64,000 nt of DNA from positions 30,317-94,316 of the forward strand of contig JBJMQS010000028.1 of NCBI GenBank assembly GCA_045802605.1, in the 5' to 3' direction. A model generated the notes under the pieces. It saw only the letters and a list, made by a program, of their open reading frames with translations, searched no databases and was not told where the DNA came from. Made by a program: the position numbers and the translations under genes. Source of the DNA: JBJMQS01 sp045802605. GTDB lineage: Bacteria; Planctomycetota; Planctomycetia; Gemmatales; Gemmataceae. Each line of letters starts with the position of its first letter. Position 1 is the first letter of the stretch. Positions 1 to 8,700 of this stretch are shown piece by piece.

Positions 1-604
1 GCGGCTTAAGGTCCAATTTCGGCAACCGCAAATACACCTGCCACTCGGCATCCATCGCGTCGGCGATGGCGGCCATAGGCAGCAAGCAAGCACCTTGATT
101 GCATGTCCTGTTATCGAAGTTGCCGATCTGGGAGTGTAGACGTCCACCTCGGAGCGGTCGGAGGTCGTCTCGCGAATGAAAATGTCCTACGCGGATACCG
201 CGATTGTGAAATAACCAAGGTGAGATTGACGCAACTGGATTCTCACCGGAAATGCGTCAGATGCCTGACTTGTCGCTCTTTCAACCTAGCTGCAAATTTC
301 TCCGCCTTTCGCCCATTCGCACCCTCGCACAGGTGACACAGCCTGCGCATCAGGGTTTGAGGGTTGTGATCACATCTTGTTGATTAATGACAACCTCTTT
401 CATCGGCTTCAAGTCTGACAACGGACTGGAACATTTGGAGGGATATTCGGACGTTTTGCGAGAAAACGAAAATTCCACTGAATGACCTTCTGATCGACCT
501 TCAATTCGAAAAGCTCGATTAGCTGACATTCCCATTCCTTTGCGCGGGCAATCCGAGACGTGGACGTGCTGACCCGTCCGAAACCGAGGATCAAGTTCCC
601 GTGA
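1..604. other. No supportable gene
   Basis: I see no convincing coding region here. Short open frames on both strands lack family resemblance. The last ~200 bases could be the decayed 5' part of the PIN-domain relic that follows, because that fragment starts in the middle of the fold. Confidence 0.5.
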
Positions 605-868
605 ATGACGCCCGAGCGTGTTGACCTGTTCCTTCAAAAACTCGCTAGCATGGCAGTTTTGGTGAACGACGTGCCGAGTTCGGGAATTCCGCTCCGTGAC
701 AGTGCGGAGCGTCCGTACCTTGATCTGGCGCTGTCTACGGAGGCGTCTTATCTGGTGAGCCGCGACAACGACCTTTTGGACTTGATGAATGATGAGGTGA
801 CCAAGAATCAGTCAAAGGGTCTCGCAATCGCACATCCCGCAAAGTTCATAGCGATCGCGAACAAATAG
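605..868 (+). pseudogene. C-terminal fragment of a PIN-domain toxin (COG1569-like)
   Basis: The 87-residue product reads like the second half of a PIN-family toxin: the segment RPYLDLALSTEASYLVSRDNDLLDL matches the last acidic-residue region of the fold (paired D residues after the YLDLAL helix). The N-terminal half, with the first catalytic aspartate (normally VxDTN), is absent, and an in-frame stop lies directly before the ATG. PIN toxins are Mg-dependent RNases usually paired with an antitoxin; no antitoxin is visible. I infer a dead remnant. It could still be expressed as a short protein, but it lacks half the active site. Confidence 0.5.
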
Positions 869-1086
869 TGAGATCATTCGGTATTTGCATCAGGCCTACC
901 GTGTCTAGCGGGGACTATATATAAGGAGGCGCGAGCGGAGCCGGATAAAAGGACGTTATCCGACACAAGAACTTTACCAGACTAGATCACGGGACAGAAC
1001 AAAGTACGCGTCAATTTTGCCTCGCCGTAAACTGGAGAAAGTCGTGCGCATCAAAACATAGAGTAGCAGGCTTGGCTACAGCAGAT
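869..1086. other. Intergenic, small hairpin
   Basis: No gene seen. A 7-bp inverted repeat CGGATAA/TTATCCG lies at 942-948 and 956-962, without a following T-run on either strand. It may be a repeat-element relic. Confidence 0.3.
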
Positions 1087-2892
1087 TCACTTTCTAGGGA
1101 CTAACTCGTCGAACAGCCTTTGGGCAAGAGTTTTGACTTTCCATGTATCGACAAAGTGAAAAAAGCATATCCTCACCCAAGGACCGCGTTCATCTCCATC
1201 GAACACCCGCACATATACGCCATGCCCTTCTAGTAGTTCCTGCAATTCTTTAGCTGAAAAAGCCTGTTCCCACTTCCAATTGGGCTTAGGTCTGACAGTG
1301 ATCATTGACGACATATCGGAAGCTACTCTACGCCCTACAATTGGTCGAACGACCCTCAGTTTCTCCTTCGTAAGTTCTAAAAACAATTCAACCGCTAATC
1401 GACGTCGGCGGCGGAATTCTGCCATGTTCTCGTCGGTCAGCGTTTTTAGCGACGCATGTAGACCGATAATTCCGCGCGCGCTGACTGTTGAGTTAGGCAG
1501 ACCATTACCATCGATCCATGCGTCATACGACAAGGGACTCTCCGTTCCCAATTGGCCAACCACATGCTCCAGGTACAAGAGGATGCCACATGGTTCAGGG
1601 CTTAGGAGCCACTTGTGAGCACTCAAGACAACGAATTTAATGCGATCATCCCAAGATCTGTTCAAGATTTGCGATGGCCCACATTCAAAGTGAGCCGCAT
1701 CGAGAATGACGTGCGGAAACGCCTGATTTCTCGCTTTGAGTTTCGCGGCGAGCGCATCCAGAATTGATATGACCGGAACAACGTGGCCGGTGGTCGAACA
1801 GACATCACTTAGGATCAGGACCGGCGTACGGGCGATGCCCGTTTTGTCGTTAGCGTTTTGCTGCAGAATCCTGACGATTTCATCGTGCGATTTTTCCTCT
1901 TGGCTTCTCCAGGATGGATTTGCCGGGATTGCGATCCGCGCAGATGCTTTATGGGATGTGCAGAACGCGGTCGCTAGTTGAACAACTACTTGATGCTCAA
2001 AGGGGGAGACAATGATCAATTTAGGGCCGGGAATTCGCAATAGCGCATGTTCGATTGCCCGACAGGTTCCCGGGAAGAAATCGATCTTCACTTTACCGGC
2101 CGGCTCCCAATGAAAAAATAGACTCCGAATCGCTGTTCGGGATTTGTCGGCCATTTTTTGCAGAACCTCAGCTGACGCACCTGACCCTGGAATCGAATTG
2201 TTGTATTCCCTCCAAAAATGCTGGAAATTCTTTGCAATACAGCGGATTTCGGGAGAGATCATCCCCGCATTGAAGTCCAGTAAGTTGTTTCCATAAGTGG
2301 GTGCGAATCGGCCCGGAAAGTCGTCCAGATGGGCGCGAGTAAGGTACTGTTGCAACGCAGTTGTGAACGTCGAAGTAGGCGACAATTGTGACACCGCTTG
2401 AGTTGCCGCCAAGGCAATTGGAACTAGCCACGCGACCGCAGCTATGACGTGGCTAACCGTCGTCTGTTGGTATGATTCGTAGGCGTAGCTGAAGTGCTGG
2501 CCATCGAATAAAAGTCCTGAAACGTCCTGCATCGCGCGCCCGAGCAAGAAGCCAAAGGCCATTAGCAGCGCGGCGACCGTATGAATCGCAAAGGCCAGTC
2601 GTCGATCATGCCGAATACGACGTTGCTTTAACCCTCGTAGGTCCCAGATTCTCACAACGACGCCAAAAACGACAGGTAATCCAAAAAGAACAGCCAGCCC
2701 GTAATAGAAGAGCATTTGTATTGTCTCGGTCACGATGTACGGAATATGCTCCACCGCAAAAAGGACCGATAAGTCTTTCGGCCAAAAGCGTGCCAGATCG
2801 CCAATTACGAACAGCAATAAGACGGCATCCACCAGAGAAGCTGCCCATAAACCATTTCGAAAGAACATCATCAGGACGTTGACGATCGCCAT
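1087..2892 (-). CDS. Membrane protein fused to a PLP-dependent aminotransferase class V-like domain
   Basis: 601 residues. The first ~170 hold four or five hydrophobic segments (about 15-35, 50-80, 97-118, 145-165). Residues ~200-600 resemble the fold-type I PLP domain of cysteine desulfurases and class V aminotransferases: VILDAAHF (cofactor-pairing Asp near 398) and LSAHKW with the predicted Schiff-base lysine at K427. Known class V enzymes are soluble, so the membrane anchor is unusual. The start is 14 bases after the stop of the substrate-binding lipoprotein gene, implying co-transcription. The substrate is unknown. Inference: the lipoprotein may present a small molecule to, or sense it for, this membrane-bound PLP protein. 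The PLP assignment rests on motifs and could be a non-catalytic derivative. Confidence 0.7.
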   Translation of the reverse strand: MAIVNVLMMFFRNGLWAASLVDAVLLLFVIGDLARFWPKDLSVLFAVEHIPYIVTETIQMLFYYGLAVLFGLPVVFGVVVRIWDLRGLKQRRIRHDRRLAFAIHTVAALLMAFGFLLGRAMQDVSGLLFDGQHFSYAYESYQQTTVSHVIAAVAWLVPIALAATQAVSQLSPTSTFTTALQQYLTRAHLDDFPGRFAPTYGNNLLDFNAGMISPEIRCIAKNFQHFWREYNNSIPGSGASAEVLQKMADKSRTAIRSLFFHWEPAGKVKIDFFPGTCRAIEHALLRIPGPKLIIVSPFEHQVVVQLATAFCTSHKASARIAIPANPSWRSQEEKSHDEIVRILQQNANDKTGIARTPVLILSDVCSTTGHVVPVISILDALAAKLKARNQAFPHVILDAAHFECGPSQILNRSWDDRIKFVVLSAHKWLLSPEPCGILLYLEHVVGQLGTESPLSYDAWIDGNGLPNSTVSARGIIGLHASLKTLTDENMAEFRRRRRLAVELFLELTKEKLRVVRPIVGRRVASDMSSMITVRPKPNWKWEQAFSAKELQELLEGHGVYVRVFDGDERGPWVRICFFHFVDTWKVKTLAQRLFDELVPRK

Positions 2893-2906
2893 ACTCTGTC
2901 GTCTCG

Positions 2907-4175
2907 TTACTTGGGTAACTCCGCCGCCAGGTCGTCGCTAGTGTATTTCCGCGCAAGCTTAAACGTCGCCTTGGTGGCCTGATCAGTAGAGGCTTCGAAG
3001 ATATAGTAGCTAGATACGCTATTTACGTGGCTAAAATGATATGGCGTCTGCCCTAGACCTCGTAAGGGGTAATCGCCGCTTCGAAGGGCATCTATTATCG
3101 ATGCACGTGAAATTGGCAAGTTCCTCGCTGTAAGTTCTGTTATTACCTCGCTGAGCAAGAGCAGGGCATCGTAACCCAATACATGATAAGATTCGTCGTC
3201 GCGCTCAACGTGCATCGCTTGTCGAAGGTCTCGGACTTTGTCCGGCGTATCAAGTTCGTCTAAAGGTGGGCAAGGGAAACACACGTACGCCTTAAATCCG
3301 GACGTATTGAGAATCGGAACTTTACAACTGTCAGTCAGGATCAAGGGTGGTCGGTTGGGTTCGGCGGAAGCCGAGTATACGTTCCGGAACTCCTCAATTA
3401 CTCCGTTCACTTTGTTGGCGTAACCACAATACACAATAGCATCGAAGCGGTTCATCGCCGCTTTGACGTGCGATCGCAGGTCTGCGAGAGAATGATTTTC
3501 CAAATCGAATCGGCAGAAGTCCGTAGGGCGGACATACTTGCCAATTTCGTGTGCAAGAAAAACGGAATAGGTACCCGCTTCCTTACTGCTGTCGTAAATC
3601 ACACAAAGTCGTCTCTTTTTCAGGTTATGAATGGCGAATAGTCCGACGGCTTTTGCTTGCGCGGTATCGTCTAAGGGGAGGCGAAAGCAATTGGTAAATG
3701 TACGTTTCGTATCGTCGGCAATAGCAACTTTTGGGTTGGTTGCGATAGGCATTATGAGCGGAATGCCAACGCCGCAATAGGCGGGAATGGCGGCATGGGT
3801 CGTGGATGAAGTGCCGTGCCCAATGACGGCAATGACTTCAGGTCGATGACTCAGCGCGCCGGCAATAAGGGAAGCGTTCACTGGGTCGCCAAAGTCGTCA
3901 ATTGAGTGTAGGGTCACGAGACTCGATAAACCCTTGAATTGGTTCAATTTGGCTGCCGCGAGGACGCCCCTATGCATCGCCCGGCCTTGCTCTATGTTCG
4001 GCGTGGTGTTTTCCGCGGCAGGTGGCTTCACTCCAGGAACGGCCAGCGTTGTCTCAACACCGTCGCCGACGACAACGATGAAAAATTTGTCGTGCCGAGG
4101 GTTCTGAGAAGAGGGCGCGCAACCATTCACAAAGGTAAATGCTAGGGGTGCGATGAGCAAAGCGCGAAGACTCAT
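2907..4175 (-). CDS. Branched-chain amino acid-type substrate-binding lipoprotein
   Basis: 422 residues with a short lipoprotein signal ending in FVNGC (predicted lipidated C19). The body matches periplasmic binding protein type I (LivK-like): an early segment on binding an ABC ligand, IAVIGHGTSSTTHAAIPAY (ligand-site Ser/Thr region), later RRLCVIYDSSKEAG, and a final GYDALLLLSEVI helix. Length is normal for the family. No ABC permease or ATPase gene is near; instead the downstream gene encodes a membrane PLP-domain protein. That context suggests a solitary sensor rather than an uptake component (inference). The Shine-Dalgarno sequence is weak. Confidence 0.8.
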   Translation of the reverse strand: MSLRALLIAPLAFTFVNGCAPSSQNPRHDKFFIVVVGDGVETTLAVPGVKPPAAENTTPNIEQGRAMHRGVLAAAKLNQFKGLSSLVTLHSIDDFGDPVNASLIAGALSHRPEVIAVIGHGTSSTTHAAIPAYCGVGIPLIMPIATNPKVAIADDTKRTFTNCFRLPLDDTAQAKAVGLFAIHNLKKRRLCVIYDSSKEAGTYSVFLAHEIGKYVRPTDFCRFDLENHSLADLRSHVKAAMNRFDAIVYCGYANKVNGVIEEFRNVYSASAEPNRPPLILTDSCKVPILNTSGFKAYVCFPCPPLDELDTPDKVRDLRQAMHVERDDESYHVLGYDALLLLSEVITELTARNLPISRASIIDALRSGDYPLRGLGQTPYHFSHVNSVSSYYIFEASTDQATKATFKLARKYTSDDLAAELPK

Positions 4176-4315
4176 GGGCGCTGCCTGTCATGTCGTCCGT
4201 GTATTAAATTCATCTGACTCTTGCAGATGTCGCACGGGTTCTCTTGTCCGCATATGAGTTCACAATTCCATCGAAAGCCTGCCATCATAGCCATCAATTT
4301 GGCCACGATCCCTGA

Positions 4316-4759
4316 TCAGAGATCATTCTCGGAGTCGGGATCGAAAATGTCAGAAGGAAAAAACAAATCAATAGCGCGATAGCCTGTCGAAAACAACTCG
4401 GCGTAAGGAATTTGCTGACCTCCCTCAGCGTCAGCGGCCGCGATGACGGCTCGTCCCTGAGGAGTTGAAATACACGCAACTACTTTTCCTTTGAAATAGT
4501 GCATGAGACGTATTTCATCTCGCAAACGTTCGACTTCGGCTGATGAACATGAACCTCTAGACTTAAGTACTTCATTTAGAGTTGAATCGATCGCAGGATC
4601 ATTTAATTCGCTGAGTCGAATGAACCCTGTTTGATCGAATTCTGACTGCCTATTTTGCAGGTCGTCGGACGGCATTCGTGAGGTGGAATCTTTATCGTAA
4701 CGAGGTTGCCTTCGATGGGACGCCAGAGGCGCTTTCTGGGTGAAGGCGATCTGCGACAT
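4316..4759 (-). CDS. Hypothetical protein, first gene of the binding-protein operon
   Basis: 147 residues, soluble and acidic at the C-terminus, with no family I recognise. It contains a helical stretch (VERLRDEIRLMHYFKGKVVACI) and ends DIFDPDSENDL. It lies 140 bases upstream of the lipoprotein gene on the same strand, so it may share a promoter. An alternative start is the internal Met near residue 29 (position 4675). No signal peptide or membrane segment. Confidence 0.45.
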   Translation of the reverse strand: MSQIAFTQKAPLASHRRQPRYDKDSTSRMPSDDLQNRQSEFDQTGFIRLSELNDPAIDSTLNEVLKSRGSCSSAEVERLRDEIRLMHYFKGKVVACISTPQGRAVIAAADAEGGQQIPYAELFSTGYRAIDLFFPSDIFDPDSENDL

Positions 4760-5140
4760 GTGGCGAGCCTCGTTGGGCTAGATGCCTGGTTGGAGATAGG
4801 CAAAAATTCAAACCAGAATTAGTGCGCTAGAATATATGATAGTACTGGAAATGCAAGACCATTCGCAGAAATTCATTTCGCTCGGTTTACCGGCAGAGTC
4901 GTGGCGTTACCGTTGGTGCCGATGATTTGCAGGTGAGAGGCCATTAATCACCGCGGCAGTTGCGCAAGATCTTCGCCAAGGCTCTCGGCCAGATCGGAAT
5001 CTCCCTCTTATCTTGGCTCAACAGCCGCGTACCGGTGGACGCCGCCTAGTCCCGGTTCCTTCCTAGCGAGTATGCAACTTCGTTCAGCACGTTTTCGGTG
5101 CTATCGCCGTATGTCCGTAGCAACCTGAGGGTGCAGTTAG
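4760..5140. other. Intergenic left flank of integrative element
   Basis: No gene supported. The 3' terminator of the next minus-strand gene marks the likely element edge. I looked for a direct repeat shared with the region right of the serine recombinase (20,580-21,050) and found none by eye. Confidence 0.4.
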
Positions 5141-5167
5141 AAAAGCCCCCTGTTCGACGCAGGGGGG
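5141..5167 (-). terminator. Rho-independent terminator after the 5189-5536 gene
   Basis: On the minus strand a stem CCCCCT/AGGGGG with a 10-base loop is followed by CTTTT. It lies about 20 bases past the stop codon. The same GCCCCCT/AGGGGGC stem type ends the related gene at 15809-16186. Confidence 0.75.
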
Positions 5168-5188
5168 TTCTTCCCTAGACTTCTTGCC

Positions 5189-5536
5189 TCAGAATGGCAC
5201 TTCGCCTTTGCCTGACACAGGAGGGTTGTCGGGCACTTCGTCCTCCGCTGATTCGCCTGGAAGCGGCGTCGTCCGGATAAACTCATGCGCGGCTTCGAGC
5301 GCGAGTACAAGCGATGGGATGTCCGTCCCCCGGAGCGAGCCGGCGTCCTGCCAGTCGCCATCTTTGTTTCGGAAACGGCGAGGGGCGATGGTGATGCTGC
5401 GGTAGTAGCGAACGCCGTCTTCGGTCTTGACTTCATTCAGCCAGACGGCGACTCCGACGCCGCCGTGAAAGGGACCGTACTTGCGTTCCGCTTGACGTGG
5501 GGTCGGGGTCGCGCGCTTGGTCTTGGTCGCGGACAT
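5189..5536 (-). CDS. Small mobile-element protein, paralogue of the 15809-16186 product
   Basis: 115 residues, no recognised named family. The core has an aromatic strand (VAVWLNEV), then RRFRNKDGDWQDAGSLRGTDIP and a helix ending AAHEFIR. The product at 15809-16186 has the same order (IW, RKRYKDSNGEWQSCYSFRGSEL, helix ANAWI), so the two are distant paralogues. Both end in a similar terminator. Function is unknown; the small beta-strand/helix architecture suggests a nucleic-acid- or partner-binding accessory protein (inference). Confidence 0.7.
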   Translation of the reverse strand: MSATKTKRATPTPRQAERKYGPFHGGVGVAVWLNEVKTEDGVRYYRSITIAPRRFRNKDGDWQDAGSLRGTDIPSLVLALEAAHEFIRTTPLPGESAEDEVPDNPPVSGKGEVPF

Positions 5537-5707
5537 TGCAGGCTCCTTGTGGAAAGAAGGATCGTCTCAGATTGAGCCCTGTCGGCGACGTGCCGGCAAG
5601 TGGGACATCATGGATCCCGAATGCCAACAATGCAAGCGATTCAGATAAATGAATTTGTGGACGTATCGGGCAGGAACATTCGGCGTGTAGGCGCTCTTCC
5701 GGCCCAT

Positions 5708-8700
5708 TCAGCCAGACGTGGCGAGCGCGGCATCCATTCGGCGACGGATGCGCGTGGTGACCGATTCCTCAACCGTACTCTGGCGCTGGTTGAGGCGCTG
5801 CGGCGTACCTTCCAGTACGTTTCCCTGCTTAAGTGCTTTGATCTGTTCAGCGATTTCGGAGGCGCTTTGCCCTGCTTCGGTATCCGGATTCCGATCGCCG
5901 GATAGGCTCGCTTTGAGTTGATCACGAAGTTCGACAAGCCGGCTCAAATAGAACATATGGATGAACGGAACCTCTAGACGGACTCGGTAATCGCGCAGTT
6001 GCGCCTCCGCAATCGACAACTCTTGCCGGCCCCTGGCGCTTTCCGAGGCGTAGGATCTGGCGACTCGCTCTGCCGCGTTCAAGACGGCCCTGGGACCGTG
6101 ATGTTCGCCAAGCGTCGTCCGCAGCGCCGTTGTGCCTTCCAGACAAACCTCCGGCCCGAAATGCGGGTGCAATTTAAGCGCGAAACGCAGACCGCAGTAA
6201 GTCCCTAGTTCGATACGCCGCCGATCGGGGACGTATTTGGGCATCTTTTGCAGCAAAGAACCGAGTGCTTCGATTGCTCCCTCTATCGGGCCAACGAATT
6301 CGCCGATGGCGATCGGCGTCTGCGCATGGGCGGTCACGGTCTCCCCGTCGGCGGTCAGTCCCGCCAGATGGTCAGACAACCGAGCGATCTTGGCCGGCAG
6401 CTCGCGCACGCCGCGGCGGGCGAGATAGTGCTCGTCGGCGTGGTTTTTCTGGAGGATGGCGAGGCGCTGCAATTCGGCGTCCGCCTCGGCCAACGTCAGC
6501 ACCGCCGGGTTGCCCGAGGCGATCGCCTTCACCTCGGCATACGAGAGTTCCTGTCCCGCCACGTCCTCGGCCCGCCGCACCGCGCTCTGTCCGGTCATCA
6601 CCTGGGCGATGAAACGCGCCTTGGTCTCCAATGCCTGCCACATGTAGGCGTCGAAGGAGCCCTCGGTGACGTAACGGTAGACCGCCACCTCGGCGTTGTC
6701 ATTGCCCTGGCGCAAGATGCGGCCTTCACGCTGCTCGACCTCGGCGGGCTTCCACGGCGCGTCCAGGTGGTGCAGGGCGACGAGGCGCTTCTGCACGTTG
6801 GTGCCGGTCCCCATCTTCTGCGTGCTGCCCAGAAGCACCCGCACCCGGCCGCTGCGGACCTGCTCGAAGAGCGCCTGCTTCTTGGCGTCGGAATCCGCCT
6901 CGCCGACGGCGGCGATCTGCTCGCGCGGGACGCCCGCGGCCGCGAGCTTGCGCACGATGTCGTCGTAGGCCGAATAACCCCAGGATGTCGGGTGAACTCC
7001 CAGGTCGCAGAACACCATCTGCGCGGCGCGGCTGTCCGCGGTGCGTCGCCAGACGGCCAGGACGTTGCCCACCAACGCATTGACCTTCGACTCGGGAAAA
7101 TCCGATGCCTGCGCCGACAACATCCGGGCGTCCAAAGCGAGCTTGCGGCCGTCGGTCGTGATGTTGAGGGCGTTGTCCTCGCGGGGATCGACCTTCTCGG
7201 AGCGAATCCGCTCGTAGCGCTCGACGAGCTCGGCTTGCAGCTCGCGCTGCGCCTCGGACATCGGGCACGCGACGACGATCGGCTTACCGGTTTCCAGCCG
7301 CGGTCGGGGCAGATCGAGCATTTCCGCCGTCTGCACGTCGGCGAACGAGCGGAACATCTGCTGGAGTTCGGGCAGGTTGACGAATTTGGCGAAGCGGCTG
7401 CGCGAGCGCAGCGATTTGCTGTCAGGGGCGATCTCCATTGTCTCCACCACCTCGCCGAACGTCGCAGCCCAGGCGTCGAAGTGGTCGATGCCGCGGCTCC
7501 TGAGTCCCTCCGGATCGAGGAACCGCTGCATGGTATAGAGTTCCACCATCGTGTTGGAGACCGGCGTGCCGGTGGCGAAGCTGACGCCATGGCCGGCGTG
7601 GCGCTCGTGCAGGAACCGGGCCTTCATGTAAAGATCGAAGGCGCGCTGGCTGCCGGCCGTCTGGATGCCGGCGACCCGCTCCATCTTGGTCGGCGTCTCC
7701 AGGTTCTTGAAGTAATGGGCCTCGTCGATGAAGAGATGGTCGATTCCCAGCTCGTCGAAGACCAAGCCGTCGTCCTTCTTGCCTTCGGCAAGAAGTTCCT
7801 TCAAGCGCTCCTCGCGGGCGGCCTTCTGCTTCTCGATCGCCTTGATGAGGTTCCGCGCCGCCCAGGCGGCGCCTTGACCGGCGTGGTCGGCGAGCAGCCG
7901 TTCGTACTCCTCGATCTGGGCGCGCAGGAATTTCTCCTGATAGAGCCGTGACATGCCGATCCGCTCGAAGGAGCTGTGCGTCACCAGGACGCCGTCCCAA
8001 TCGCCGGTGGCGATCTTGGCGGTCAGGTGCTTGCGCTTCTGCCGGGCCAGGTCCTCCTTGCCGGCCAGAAGCAGACGTGCGTTGGGATAAAGCTGCACGA
8101 ACTCTCGGCCGAACTGCTCCAGAAGATGGTTGGGCACGACGTACATCGGCTTGCGCACGAGACCGGCCTGCCGCATCTTCATGCCGGTGGCGGCCATGAT
8201 GTAGGTCTTGCCCGCGCCGACCGCCTGGGCCAGAAGCGTGTTCCCCGAACTCATGCCCCGCCACACCGCGTCTTTCTGGTGGGAATGCAGCGCGACGGTT
8301 TGGTTCATGCCGGGGAAATCGAGGTGGCTGCCGTCGAAGAGCCGCAGACGGATGTTGTTGTAGGTGTCGTTGTAGGTCCGCACCAAACGCTCGGTGCGTT
8401 CGGGGTCCTGGAAGATCCACGCGCGGAAGCGCTCGCGGATGAGCTTCTGCTTCTCGCGGGCCGAGAGCGTCTCCTCCTGGTTGACGACCCTCTCATCATT
8501 GGCGATCGTGTCGTAGACGACCGGCGTCTTCATGTTGAGCGCCAGTTCCAACAGCCGGGCCCCGCCCATGCGTGCGGTGCCGAATTCCGAAGTCGCCGCC
8601 ACCGACTGCTCGGCGACGATGTCGGCGACGATGCTCCAAACCGCGTCTTGCATCAGGTGGCCGACCTGGATCGAATCGGTCTCGACGCGGAAGAGCCCGG

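Noticed and set aside
4760..5140. Attachment site direct repeat with 20580-21050
   Set aside because: No shared word beyond chance was found on inspection by eye.
6248..7951. Long plus-strand open frame of 567 codons
   Set aside because: It is antisense to the methylase/helicase gene, whose motifs are clear; the frame is a GC-rich mirror with odd composition.
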